Positions 36,701 to 48,700 of a DNA stretch of 64,000 nucleotides are shown here, piece by piece; the stretch's first letter is position 1; every line of letters starts with the position of its first letter. The notes beneath the pieces are model-generated. The model saw nothing but the letters and a program-made list of their open reading frames with translations, was not told the origin of the DNA and did no database searches. This DNA comes from Lepas anatifera (taxonomy: Eukaryota > Arthropoda > Thecostraca > Lepadidae), in the NCBI GenBank assembly GCA_034440635.1, contig JAOTON010001526.1, positions 715,501 through 779,500 on the forward strand. The letters run 5' to 3'. Both the position numbers and the translations under genes were made by a program.

Positions 36701-39700
36701 ATGCGGCGGCACGAGAAACGATGAACTTTATGATCAAAAGCTGAATATCTTAGCCCCATTGACGTTCATTTAAAAACACTCGCGGCAGTGAAACAGCTGC
36801 GTCGCGGCGGGGCATCTGTGGCCTGCACAGCAGTGCAGGGGGCGGCCGCCGGCCCAGGGCGGCGGTGTTGAGGAGTATAAGAAGAAGGGTATCCGTCGAG
36901 TGAAGCTAAAATTCGAGAGCATTGATGCGCCTTCGCACCAATCGTAATGCTGTTGTACTCTTTGGTATGATGCTATTGCAAAGTAAACGCTGCTGGTTTT
37001 GTTCTCGTTGTATATGGTAGCCCGGAACAAATTATATAATTCTAGTCCAACTCGTAATCGAATGAATACAAAGTAAGCAGCATGTATGTGTGTACATACA
37101 TACATACATGCCTTGACAGCCAAGCTAGTGACGTTACTTCGAGTGGCAGCAGGCCTACCTGGCCTTGGTGACTGCTTACTATCGACGAGATTCCGGTGTT
37201 GTGATCCCAACCGCGGGGTTCCAGTGCTGTAATCCTGACTACGAGTCTCCATCCTGTAACCCTGACCGCGAGGTTCCAGTGCTGTAACCCTGATCGCGGG
37301 GTTCCAGTGCTATAATCCCGACCGCGGGGTTCCAGTGCTGTAACCCTGACCGTGAGGTTACAGTGCTGTAACCTTGACTGCGAGGTCCCAGTGCTATAAC
37401 CCTGACTGCGAGGTCCCAGTACTGTTAAGTGCTGTAACCATGACCGCGAGGCTGCATTGTGCTGCTTGAAAATTGTGTGTAATTTTTTCGGGACCAATCT
37501 ACGGTATCGTGAGGTATCCATGTATTAGTACTTAGTAGTGGAATGTTTTTTGTTTCGTGCTCTCGGGCATCATTGCAGATGGCTCTGGTGTCCTGCGTTC
37601 GGCCAGAGGGCAGTGGAGCAAGAGCTGCCGATGATGCGGCATTGTCATACTGTTGTGATACTTTGTTTCCTTTTTTGATGAAATATACTAAGAGAAAAAA
37701 ACCCTGACCGCGGGGTCCCCGTGCTGTAACCCTGACCGCGAGGTCCAGTGCTATAACCCCAGCCGCGGAGTGCTATAACCCTGACTGCGGGGCGCCAGCC
37801 ACGTCCCGGCGGCCCGGCCTGTCGCACTGTGTCCTGACTCAGCGGCATCGCTCGCAGCTGCTGCCACCCGATTAAACGACCCTATCGATCACAGACAACA
37901 GACTGCAGCGTCAATTGCTCGGGTGCCAGTGGTGTGGTCTAGTGAATCTCTGAGCCACACTCCACGCTCCTTTGGCCAAAATTTCGCGTCCATTTCTATG
38001 CAATGCGAGATCTTATAGGCTTAGGTAAATTTTGCTTACTGTAACAAGGCATGTATACGCTACTGAAAAGCCTTCTCTATCCGTTTCCTGTGTGTTCTGG
38101 CGATACGTTGATCTCAGTGCGTTGTTCGAAAACTGCAACACCGTTTCCTGGAACGCCCGCCCACAGTCTCTCGTTTTCAACACACTAACCAAGTTTGGTA
38201 GCGTCCTGAACTCTGTGTGCTCTGAAAGGCCTGGAACCTCGTTAAAGTTTTGCTTCTTCCTTGTTTGCTGAGACAGAAGTGTTGCCTTGTACACACATGT
38301 GCTATTCACCCAAATAGACAGCAACAGCCATCTTTGCTTCGAGGTGTGGCTCAAATTAGTTGCGTATTGCTTGCATTGACGTATGCCAACAAAAAAATTG
38401 AGATCTTACCAGGCCGAGCCGAAGTTAACACGGTTTGTCTGGGCCGATCCGTTAAGAAATCGTTTGCACAATTCTTTTGGATCCCAAATCTATATCTGGA
38501 TCCCAGTTACCCCAATTTCGATAGGCGTTAAGCAAAGGTCAGCTTTGAAGTGCTAGGGCGCTCAGTAAGGTATCATCAGGCGGTGGTGAATAGACACGCT
38601 TCAGTGATGTTGAAGCTAAAACCGAAACAAGCCCAATTTAGCCCTTTCACCTTTCGTGAAGCAGCCATTCTCCTACGTCACACCGTGCTCATTTTACCTT
38701 TCTGTGACGTCACACTGTGCTGAGTTCACTTCTGTGTGCCGCCCCACTATAGTCAGTTCACTATTGTGTAATATCGCACTGCTCTGTTCACACTTGTGTG
38801 ACGTCAGACCATGATCAGTTCACTTTTGTGTGACGTCACACTGTATTCTGTTGACTATTTTATGCTGCCGCACTGTACTCTGTCGACTATTTTATGACGT
38901 CACACTGTATGATGAGTGACATCACTACGTGATGTCACTCTCGTGTGCCACACTGCTGTGTGACGTCGCTCGGTTCGGTGGCAGCACGGTCCGAACGGCG
39001 ACACCAACGACTCGCTGTGGAACTTCCACGTGTGGAACGAGGCGTGGATGGCGCGCAGTGACCTGCCCCCGGGCTACGGCGGATGGCAGGCCATCGACAG
39101 CACCCCGCAGCAGGAGAGCGATAGTAAGTCGGCGCCCTAGCCCTAACCAGGGCCGGGTCACCAATTCCTCGAGTACAACTCTCCTCCGTCTGGGAGCTGC
39201 CCAGTCGGAAACAAAACGTCATCGGATTTGTGATGATTCTTAACCCTAGCTAATGCTGCGGGTAACATTTTAGAACTTTCCAATTTCGAATGGAAATGAA
39301 ACAACTTTTCCTAAAGGTGGGCTCCCCGTTCTCCCTAGCGATGTCCCTGTCCAGAGTTGATAAGATAAATTTACTCGAAAGGTGATATGTTTAGAATCCG
39401 AAATGGCGTATTTGTCCAATCAAATGGCTTGGAACTGTTTATTCCAAATATTTCCGAATACATCCGCCCTGTCAATATTTGTTCAGGTTATTCACCTCGC
39501 CTATTCATAAATCTTATTTTTAAATCCTATGGAACATATTTTCCCCAGTAGATTTCAATGATTTCATATTTCCATCTATAAGTGAACAGGATCGCCGATC
39601 GCCTGACGTGACAGCGCTGTGATAGAGGTGGTCTTCTCCTCGCCAGACAAGTTCCAGTGCGGGCCCTCTTCGCTGGAGGCCGTGCGTCGCGGTGAGGTCG

Positions 39701-42700
39701 GCTTCGGGCATGACACGACCTTCCTCTTCTCTGAGGTGAACGCCGACCTGGTGCACTGGCAGGAGGACGAGGAGAGCGACTGGGGCTTCAGCAAGATCAA
39801 ATGCGACAAGTACCAGTACGTGCAGACCCCACGCTGCGGGGTGCGGCTGAATTTGTGGCGGTAGGAGGCTAAGGCAGCTGAGCCTCTCCAAGCTGGAGGC
39901 ATATTAGCCTAGTTACGATTAAACCAAATTTGTAAACCTTAAAGTTACTGTGAGGCTGAAGAATTAACAAACGTATTTCTACAGAAGGGTTTCTAATTTT
40001 AGCCCGGGCGCCGTTGCTCCTACCTGTACCTAGCTGAATCTGTGCCTACACAGTACACACTAAGCTCGGCAGTTTGTCCCCCGTTGCCAGCTCACTTGTT
40101 CGTGATCTAACCCACATCATGTCGGTGTTGTTTCCTACTTGTGCTTGCGTGCCTACCAAGGCCTGGCAGCCTATATTTAAGAAATGGTTGGCAATAAAAT
40201 TGATTGCCTTTGAAGTGGCGCATACTTTCGTTGTACCATTTTCGGGTTATAGAATGGAGTAGACGCTTTTTATACAGACGTAGACGTTTTTGTACTTAGA
40301 GCAAAGCTACTGGCAACGTACACACATTTTAGATTGAATAATGACCGAAAAAGCAATAGTTTACCTATAATCAATCGAAAACTATCAGGTCCAGTGTGTA
40401 AGTACTCAATTACAATAAACAGTAACGGGTGGTTCCGTCCGGTATTTTGTCGGGATTTGCTGTGTCTGTGCCAGGATTTAACCGGCGTCTTAGTCCGTTG
40501 GACCATGCTATTTGGGGCTTTGATGCTCGTCATTGGTCAATACTTTTGTGTACATTTCCTTCCACCGTCCAAAGTACCATCAATAATGGGTGGAGATCCG
40601 GGTAGGGGTTGGGGTCAGGGCCCCTTGGATTTTGGGTCTTCCATAGGCTTTGGGCTTATATTGCCGTTCCAGCGTTAACCCATCAAGGATCAACCCCCTC
40701 CTTCCCCTAGGTCGACAAGAAATCTCCAGCCTTGCCTTCAGTAGTTAAAGGGAGATACGCGAAAAATTATTATTGTGGTTTCTTGCTATTTGAAAAATCC
40801 TGATAACGAAACTATCAATTATTTTTGTATCTTCGGCAAAATTTTGGGAGGCCACTCACTTATTATCGAAATAGGTTAACAGTTTCGATAAAATGCCCAT
40901 CACTTGCCCATGCCCATACCCATCACTTACTTTTCGAAAACTGTTTAAAAATGAAAAATAATGTTTTTTTATAATACAAATGTTTGCCCTCCTGTATTTG
41001 TATTTGAATTAATTTTAAAAAGCTTTAAAAATTCCAAAATGAATAAGTTTGCCCTAAAAACGGAAAAAACATCATTACTCAAGTCTTCAGCGGTTTCGTA
41101 CCTCGGGTCTTGAGCCATTTTCTGCTTCCGCCCCAGGATGACAAAAATTTTGCGTCAGATAGGTCACGTGACCCCGGTTTGAGAATTCCTAGGCTTCTGA
41201 TTGGTTAATTGTGATTTCTTTTAAGCCCTATATTTCTGTTTCAAAAGAGTTTTGGAATGTTGTTTTTCTAAAGTAATTTTTCTGGAGTAGCCCAAAGTTC
41301 TACATCACTGTTTAGGATAGATATGGCCTAATTCCTAGAGAAATTGATAGTCTTAGCCATGTGGACGTCATAAACATCGATATGAGGTGTACCGGTAAAG
41401 TCGTCTAGAAATATTGACTTTGAGAGCAATTTTAAGGCATTTGCATGCCGAATTCGCAAAAATGAGAATAGGACTTCTGAAACAACTTTTTGTAACCTTT
41501 TGATATAGCCAATAAAATTTTTCGCGTATCTCCCTTTAAGTCTTCATTGGCCGTACCCTTCAGCTGAGTGCCTGTTGCAGTGTGGGTCGTTCGATCCTGA
41601 CCAAGAAGTGCGGTGAGGATGACAGCGAGACCGAAGAAGACGCTGAAGATATCACTCACCTCTACAAGGTAACCTTGGTTATAAAAAACTGGTAGCGCGT
41701 TTGCAGTCCGACATGAAAATCCAATGAAAAGAGATCTAACGTGACCTGTTAGGGAAAATAATGGTTTCTTTCTTCGGCTTTCATCCGGTGAGGTGCCTAT
41801 TCTGTAGATCAGATGTACTTTCCATTTGAAGTAACATTTAGTAGTTTTGTAGTGGTCATTGGCTATGGCTATGATCACTTTTTACCTATGATTTAAAAAG
41901 AGATGCCAGTTGGCTAGCAACAATGTCTCCAACGTTAAAAACGACGATCCTGTGCAAGAAGAGAACCTCGTGTCTGCCTCGGAGTACTTGCGCAGCAGGC
42001 TAGGGACTCCTACAGAACTTAGAACTCCAGAGGTAGCAACCCCCACAATATCAGCTTCTGACACCATCCTGCTCTGCCAGAACCCCGAGGGCACGGCGGC
42101 GGAGCGGCTGGCCGTCTTCAACGCGGTGCGCGGCACTGCGGGCGCCCAGAAGTACTTCGACTACCCCTCCGACCACGACGAAGACACCGTGTTCACGCTG
42201 GTGGAGCTGGAGACGGTGATGGTCGGCCAGCCCTTCAAGATCGCCGTCGACGTCACGGTTAGCGTTCTTTGAAGCTGCTGGCTTCGTTAGGAATGGTTCT
42301 TAGATTTCGTAATGCTGCGGAATTGGGCGAAGTGCGTGTATGCGTTGCTGGCGATGGACATGCAAAAAACTCGCCAGAAAGCGCTTCCCCAAACGTCGGG
42401 TCTGGATCCGCTTCTGGCCACTCTTAAGCTGTTCCGACGAAAAAGTTCACGAGAGCGTGCATTGGAAACAAGTTGGCTGAAGGATATAAACTATGGACCT
42501 GGTGTGCGCCTGTTGGAACTCTCATTGCTCGCTTAGAACTCAGCGGATATTTACTAAAGCTGTTCGTTCCCGCTATCACAGTTGGTTTGGTAAGTCACCT
42601 GTGCGGTTTAGCTAACGCTGCACCACCGCTGCCGCCAGAACAAGTCTTCAGAGCCGCGCTCGGTGAAGGCCCAGCTGCACGCTGCCAGCGTCTACTACAC

Positions 42701-45700
42701 CGGCATCAAGGCCCTGGACGTGGTCCGCGAGCCTGTCGAGTTTGTGCTCCAACCCGGACAAAGTGAGCACTTCTCTCAAACAATAGAAATTCTGAAGCAT
42801 GGACGTTATGGGATATTAAAGGGAGTGGGGAAGGAAGCTTGTGTTGTTTTAGGGTTCCAGAGTATTTTGTACTAATATTCTCCGGATTTCCTTTTCTTTC
42901 ACATGCGCAGCTGAAGCCGACGTTTGGAATATAATGCATTATATTGAATCTCAGTTACACTTTCGTGGTGAGATTGAAGCTAATATTTTCACTAAGTAAG
43001 CGGCGGTGATGGAAAGCGCAGTCCAGCCTGTTGATCTCAAACGGCGCAGTAGATGGGTTTTTCCCACCATTTTGGTTATCGCAGTGACATTTATTCTGTA
43101 ACATTTCTCCCTCAGCTTCGAGTTTCACTACAGTCCGCCTGTTCTGGTATCCAATACGACATATCTCGCCCTATTCCATCTAACCCAATCAACTGCGGGC
43201 CAGCGCCCGACGTTCCTGAGGGACGCGCACAACTAACACCGGTATTAGGCTTGTAAACATCGAGCTGTCTGACGGGCACAGTCAAGCGAAAATGCTGCAT
43301 GGGTCCGTGTAGACCGAGGGCGACTCTGGTCCACAAGGTATAACAGTTTGTACAACTTGTTCACAGATAATTTTTACGCTTGAAATGTTACAGAAAGCTG
43401 GAATTTATGAAGCGTAAATTGGGAACACTTACGATATAATATACGGCTTTTTACCCTTTAACCTATTTTGGGTTCATATTTTTGTCGTCGCGTAAAAACT
43501 TTCCCATTGAAAACATTTCAATACCGATACTATCCTACTACTATTAGGTGCCCGGGAGACCCAACTGCTACACTGTGAGTTAACCAATATTTTCCTCTCA
43601 CAGCCACGCCATTTTCATGTAGCTTATACTACAGCACAGTCTGATGAAAGGCGACTGAAGAAGACGAAGAACCTAACCTGCAGCAGGGTGGGGGAGGGAG
43701 AGCAATAATGAAGCCAGCGGCCTTGCTTCATTTCTTTTTCCCGCCTTAGCTTTGCTACCATATACATTTTAGTGTGGAATACTATTGCACCGCCGAGACA
43801 CGATTCAGATTGAGTCTCTTTTTCTCTTCAGGGATCTATTTTTAGCCTATTATCAATGTAAAAAATGGGTCTAAATGGAGTCTATATCTTGTAATTTTGG
43901 ATCCATTGGTTTATTTTGATCGGTGCCCTGGACCTTAGGTGTTTGCATTTGCGAATTTTCGTCAAATTCTATACCTGAAAATAGCCAAACAGACTTCACA
44001 TTGAGTACAACACACTCAGTTTAATATCCTGAAGGAACAATATCGGGATGTTTCCTTTCCTCGTATTTTGAGTGTTGTTGCCCTCTTAATCGGGGTTGCA
44101 GGGCAAGGCGTCTGACTGGACAGTTGGGTCCCGCTCTAAACAAGTTAAGCAGGTGTCCTAATGTTTTTATCTTATGCTTGAACAAATTTGGACCAGACCC
44201 AGTTACGATTATAAGCCTCAGTTATAGATACAGTAATAGTTACAACTGCAGCTTGCAATACTAATTGCAGTTACAGTACACCGCCAAACTGAGCTGCTTT
44301 GCACGGTGGCGTTGTTTTGGCTTTAGAATGGCATTGTTAGGTATATCTTGAGATAAGATAGTAATAAAATTAATAATATATGACATAATATAAATTTAAG
44401 TAATAATAAATAACAAATTTATGAACAAAAATCAATAAAGTAAATGAAATAAAAATCATAATAAAACAAGCTTATTTTGTGTTAAATATATAATAATTAT
44501 TCCTCTGTCGATTTTGCAGCCGAGTCGATTGTGAGGGAGGTCACCCCAGGGGAATACATGGACAAACTGGTGGACTACTGCATGCTGAAGATCTGGGCGC
44601 TGGCGAAGGTGGCGGAGACTCGCCAGTCGTGGAGTGAGGAGGATGATTTCGTCATCTCCAAACCCAAACTCCGCCTGGAGGTGAGAACTGCACGGGGGTG
44701 GTGGGGTGGGGCGAAAAGCCAGGGAACGGCCGAGGGAGCGGGAGGAAGGGAAGAACTCGGACACCATGCTGTGTCTGGGATATCAGGCAGTACCTTAGAC
44801 TAGTTCTGAATTAAAACTTAATGATAATGAAGCAGAGTGAAAGATAGTAAGCCTCCTCAGCTGTCTCTGTAATTTTCAGAGTATTCGGTTTCTACAAGAA
44901 AAATAATCTATCTCGTATGTGAACTGATTTTAGCATAATTATTTAAGTTCTCAGGAGAGGAAATCTTGGCATAGTTATGCTGCAAATGCTAGAAAATTTT
45001 GATATGGTATTTGGGCAAGTCTATTGTTCTGATACATAGAAATGTGCCAACCCAAATCCTGAGGATGATTCCAAAATAGGATACAAGGCAAGAGACAGTG
45101 ATCAGGAATACATACGCAAGAACGCCCCCGAAAATTCTCTCCTCCCGTAAAGCACGGTAAAAATATCGTCCTGCTATGTGCTAAAACACAAACCAAACGA
45201 ACTAATACCTCTACTTATAAATATAAGTGCTCGCTATGGGGGATGGGTGGCTTAGTAGATAGCATCCTTGTCTTCTAAGCCATCGTTCCCGGTTCAACTC
45301 CCGGCGGAGTCTCTGAATAAGTCGATCTGATCCCCCAAATCCTTCCCAACAGGGTGACAGTTGGCGACGCCGTATGGCCCTGGCAGTTGGTGCGTCGTTA
45401 AAACCAAACAATTATTAATAAATGCTCGCTACCGATAGCTCCAAAGAGCAGCAAAACTAAACGGAAACGCAAGCAGAGCCGGGAAGTAACTGGGGGCGTA
45501 GAGGTGATCCTTTGCTCTTGGACCGCCCCAACGTCAGGGCTCAGTACAATTCAACATGACGTTCTTTGCTTACTAAATGACACTTCGTAACCCTTTAACC
45601 CACTAGCTTTTGCCTTGTGTCGCCAGTTATGTGTTAATAATGTTTTTAGCTTTCGATCACGCGGCGCGTCTATAAATACAACGGTATAAATATTTATACA

Positions 45701-48700
45701 GCTCGTTGGGCTTCTTTAACGTTTCTTTCTACGTCGTTTAAATCTTTTCATATCATTTCTAAATGTTTGAGCTCATATCCGCGGACAGTGCAAAAGGTAT
45801 CATCTCGATATTTCCATTAAAAAAATGTTTCAATGAAATGAGGATTAATTCACAAAGTTCCCGCACGTCCCTAGCATACACTTGTGTTTTTATTGGCCGG
45901 TGGACACCCGACTCTCATTATGCTGTTTTCAGGTGGAACACCCACTGGTGGTGAACAAGGAGGGCAGCATCGCCTTCTCTTTTAGGAACCCGCTAGATGT
46001 GGAGCTGACGGACTGCATGTTCAGCTTTGAAGGCTCTGGACTGACTCGGCCTCGCGTTGTCAAGCTGGAGAGGTGAGTCCACGTCTCTTGCCATTAGTGA
46101 CGAATCTGGGATTTCCCCAAGGGGAGACTTCCGAGGGCGGCACATGTCACTTGGAGCCGCCTTTGGAAATTCCGAGGGGCCTCCCAACGCGATGTTGTGT
46201 GTGTTGAGGGTTTTAGGGCATTCGAGTGGCTTAGCTACATCACGCCTAGTTCTCATCAGAAAAATATAACAAATATAAAGTTTCCCTTAGAAAATATTTT
46301 CTGAGGATGTAGTGCGAGGAACAAGAAAGAAGGAGACATGAATTTCAAGCACATCATTACTGTATAAAATATTGATGCAATAATAATTTTAAACAAAAAA
46401 TAACGAAGAAAGGTCTTAAAACCAGACCTAGTTTGTCCAGAAAGTTCTTACATGCTTGACATTTGTGGCAGATGCTGGTCTCGGCACAACATAACGCTGC
46501 GGCTTCAGTATAAGTAGGGGTGGGACCATTCCTAAAAGTGTTGTTTTTCGGCCTTATTTCCATGCTATGATCTCTAAATGAACAGAATATACCCTTGATA
46601 TGAGTAGAAACTGGCGTCTTACCTCTGCTACCGGCCACTTGAAAGTTTGTATGTAACGGGCTGTTTGCCGCTATGCTGCAGTACTTCAGGAATCCAGTAC
46701 TATAATTTAATTTCATCATTTGCTTGGAAAACATTTCAGTTTTGTCAGATCTTTGTATTAAAGCTAGAAAATATTAGTTCGTTGAACATATTTTGTTGGG
46801 AAGCTTAAGGAGGGCCTCTCTGAAGCCGCCTGAGCTGACCTTGACATGGCAAGTGATCCGTCTCAAGTGGGTCGTCAGGATCCTGCCGTAAGTGTTGGTG
46901 ACCAGGCTCTTCTCTCCTTTTCCCCGTTTGAACAACCCATATTAATTTGGGAACAATATAACATTTTTGGCGTGGCAAATCTCAAAGCATAGTGTGTTTT
47001 GTTTACATCAGTGACATCACCTTGCGCCAGATATTCAACAGCCTCAGTACTTGTGAACGGTCCATCTTGGTGTTTGATCTTGGCCAGGTTGTATATTCTC
47101 TGCTAGTCAGGAGCTGTGTTTTATACCTCCTTCGCCTCCAGATTCTCCTTCTTGAGCTTCTTTTATTTCTCTTTCCAACGTTTCACTCTTTGGGGTAGCT
47201 CATCTCCGCCTTCATGATCATCCTCATGAACCGCCTATCCATTTCCCTGCCATTAATTAGCCTATCCGCCTTCTTTTCACATGCTAGGTGCTCGCCTCTT
47301 TCAAATGTTTGCTCCCTCGATCTTCAGCTCATAGTCATCGTATATACACTATTTTCAGGATTCACATTTTAAATCGGCAGAGACATGGGCTTCTTCTGAC
47401 CATTTTCGGAAACCTTGGTATTAGAGCTGGCATCAAAATTGCTCCTGAAATGAATTACCTATGTTGCCCGGCGCAGGGCCCGTTTGGGGATCAGGACTTT
47501 GAGGGTTGTGACCAGATCGCTCATGTTCCCCTTAATCAATAGCAGGGTTGGCTGCAAGCGTTTGGCTGAGTAGAGGCAGGCCTTGAATCTATCGGAGACG
47601 AACGTGAAGACTGAGCTGTTCAAGTCCAGCAGAAGTTGTAACTTGACCGTTGTTAGGTTAGCGTAAAGCCGGGGGCATGCCAACACCAGCTTCTACCACC
47701 TTGTTTTACTGGAGAAAGAGAGGTCGAGGTGCCTTTCAATCAAGTGACTACCCAAGACGACCCCGACAGTAGATAAAAGGCATACCGGTACTTGATATCC
47801 TTGAAGCTCCTGATAATGCAGGCGAGACCATTAGTCACGTTTTTGTTTTAGGAGAGGAACACTGGATGTGATGGTCAAGCCAGTTCGTGATCAGGCAAAT
47901 GTAGGGCAGGCTGTTAAATCTCTCCTTTATCAGATGCCTACCAGGGATTACCAGTGTGAAGATGAACATGACGAGCTCTTCGGCCTTCTTCCACGTCTTT
48001 TGGGCGTAGTCCAGTGTGCCAGCCTCGTGACACAGTCTGCTGAGTGATGGATCCGTGCTGTGTATGCTGGTCAGAGACGGAAACTGCAAAGCCAGCAAAA
48101 GTTTATTCAAGTCCATTGAATGTGTCCAGTTCTTTTCAGTGGTCCTGGGGCTTCTGGGTAAAGTTAAGGACATGGTGCACCTGTCACAGCAGGTGCTCCG
48201 ACAGGTTCTCGCTCTTCAGGTGGCCCCCACCAGCAGGTTGTGGGAGGTTGCATCCGTGGTCACAAAGTCAATCTTGGGCTATAGGATGTCAAACGCTCAG
48301 GATGTTAAGGATGTTAATCTTCAGGGATTCGAGGTCGTCTCTGATCTTCATAGGCAGCAAAAAGGTCTAGAAAGCGTGCCACCTCCAGAGGTGCGAAACT
48401 TGCCAACTCGGCTACTGGGTTTGTGACATTTTGTAGTCGAGGTGCATAGTGTGACAAAATAGCGATCGTGACAGTATGGTTCAAATCAAACCACGCATTT
48501 TTGAAATACGAATGAGCGTGTGCGAATATTTTAATTTAGAACTCTGTCTTATTGCACAGCGTACCATCAGCGATCAATATTGGTACTGTGTTCGTTTCTA
48601 CTAAAACGGAGACCCCGCTGCGAAAACCCGGAAACCGCTGTCGTTGCCGATTTTAACATGCGCCCAATGGTGCCGATTGTTAGTAGTTGCGAAAGTTGCC

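Noticed and set aside
45237..45320. Possible tRNA gene (good A and B boxes)
   Set aside because: The tRNA-like part is the head of a repeated SINE with target duplications and a non-tRNA body; the acceptor stem does not pair.
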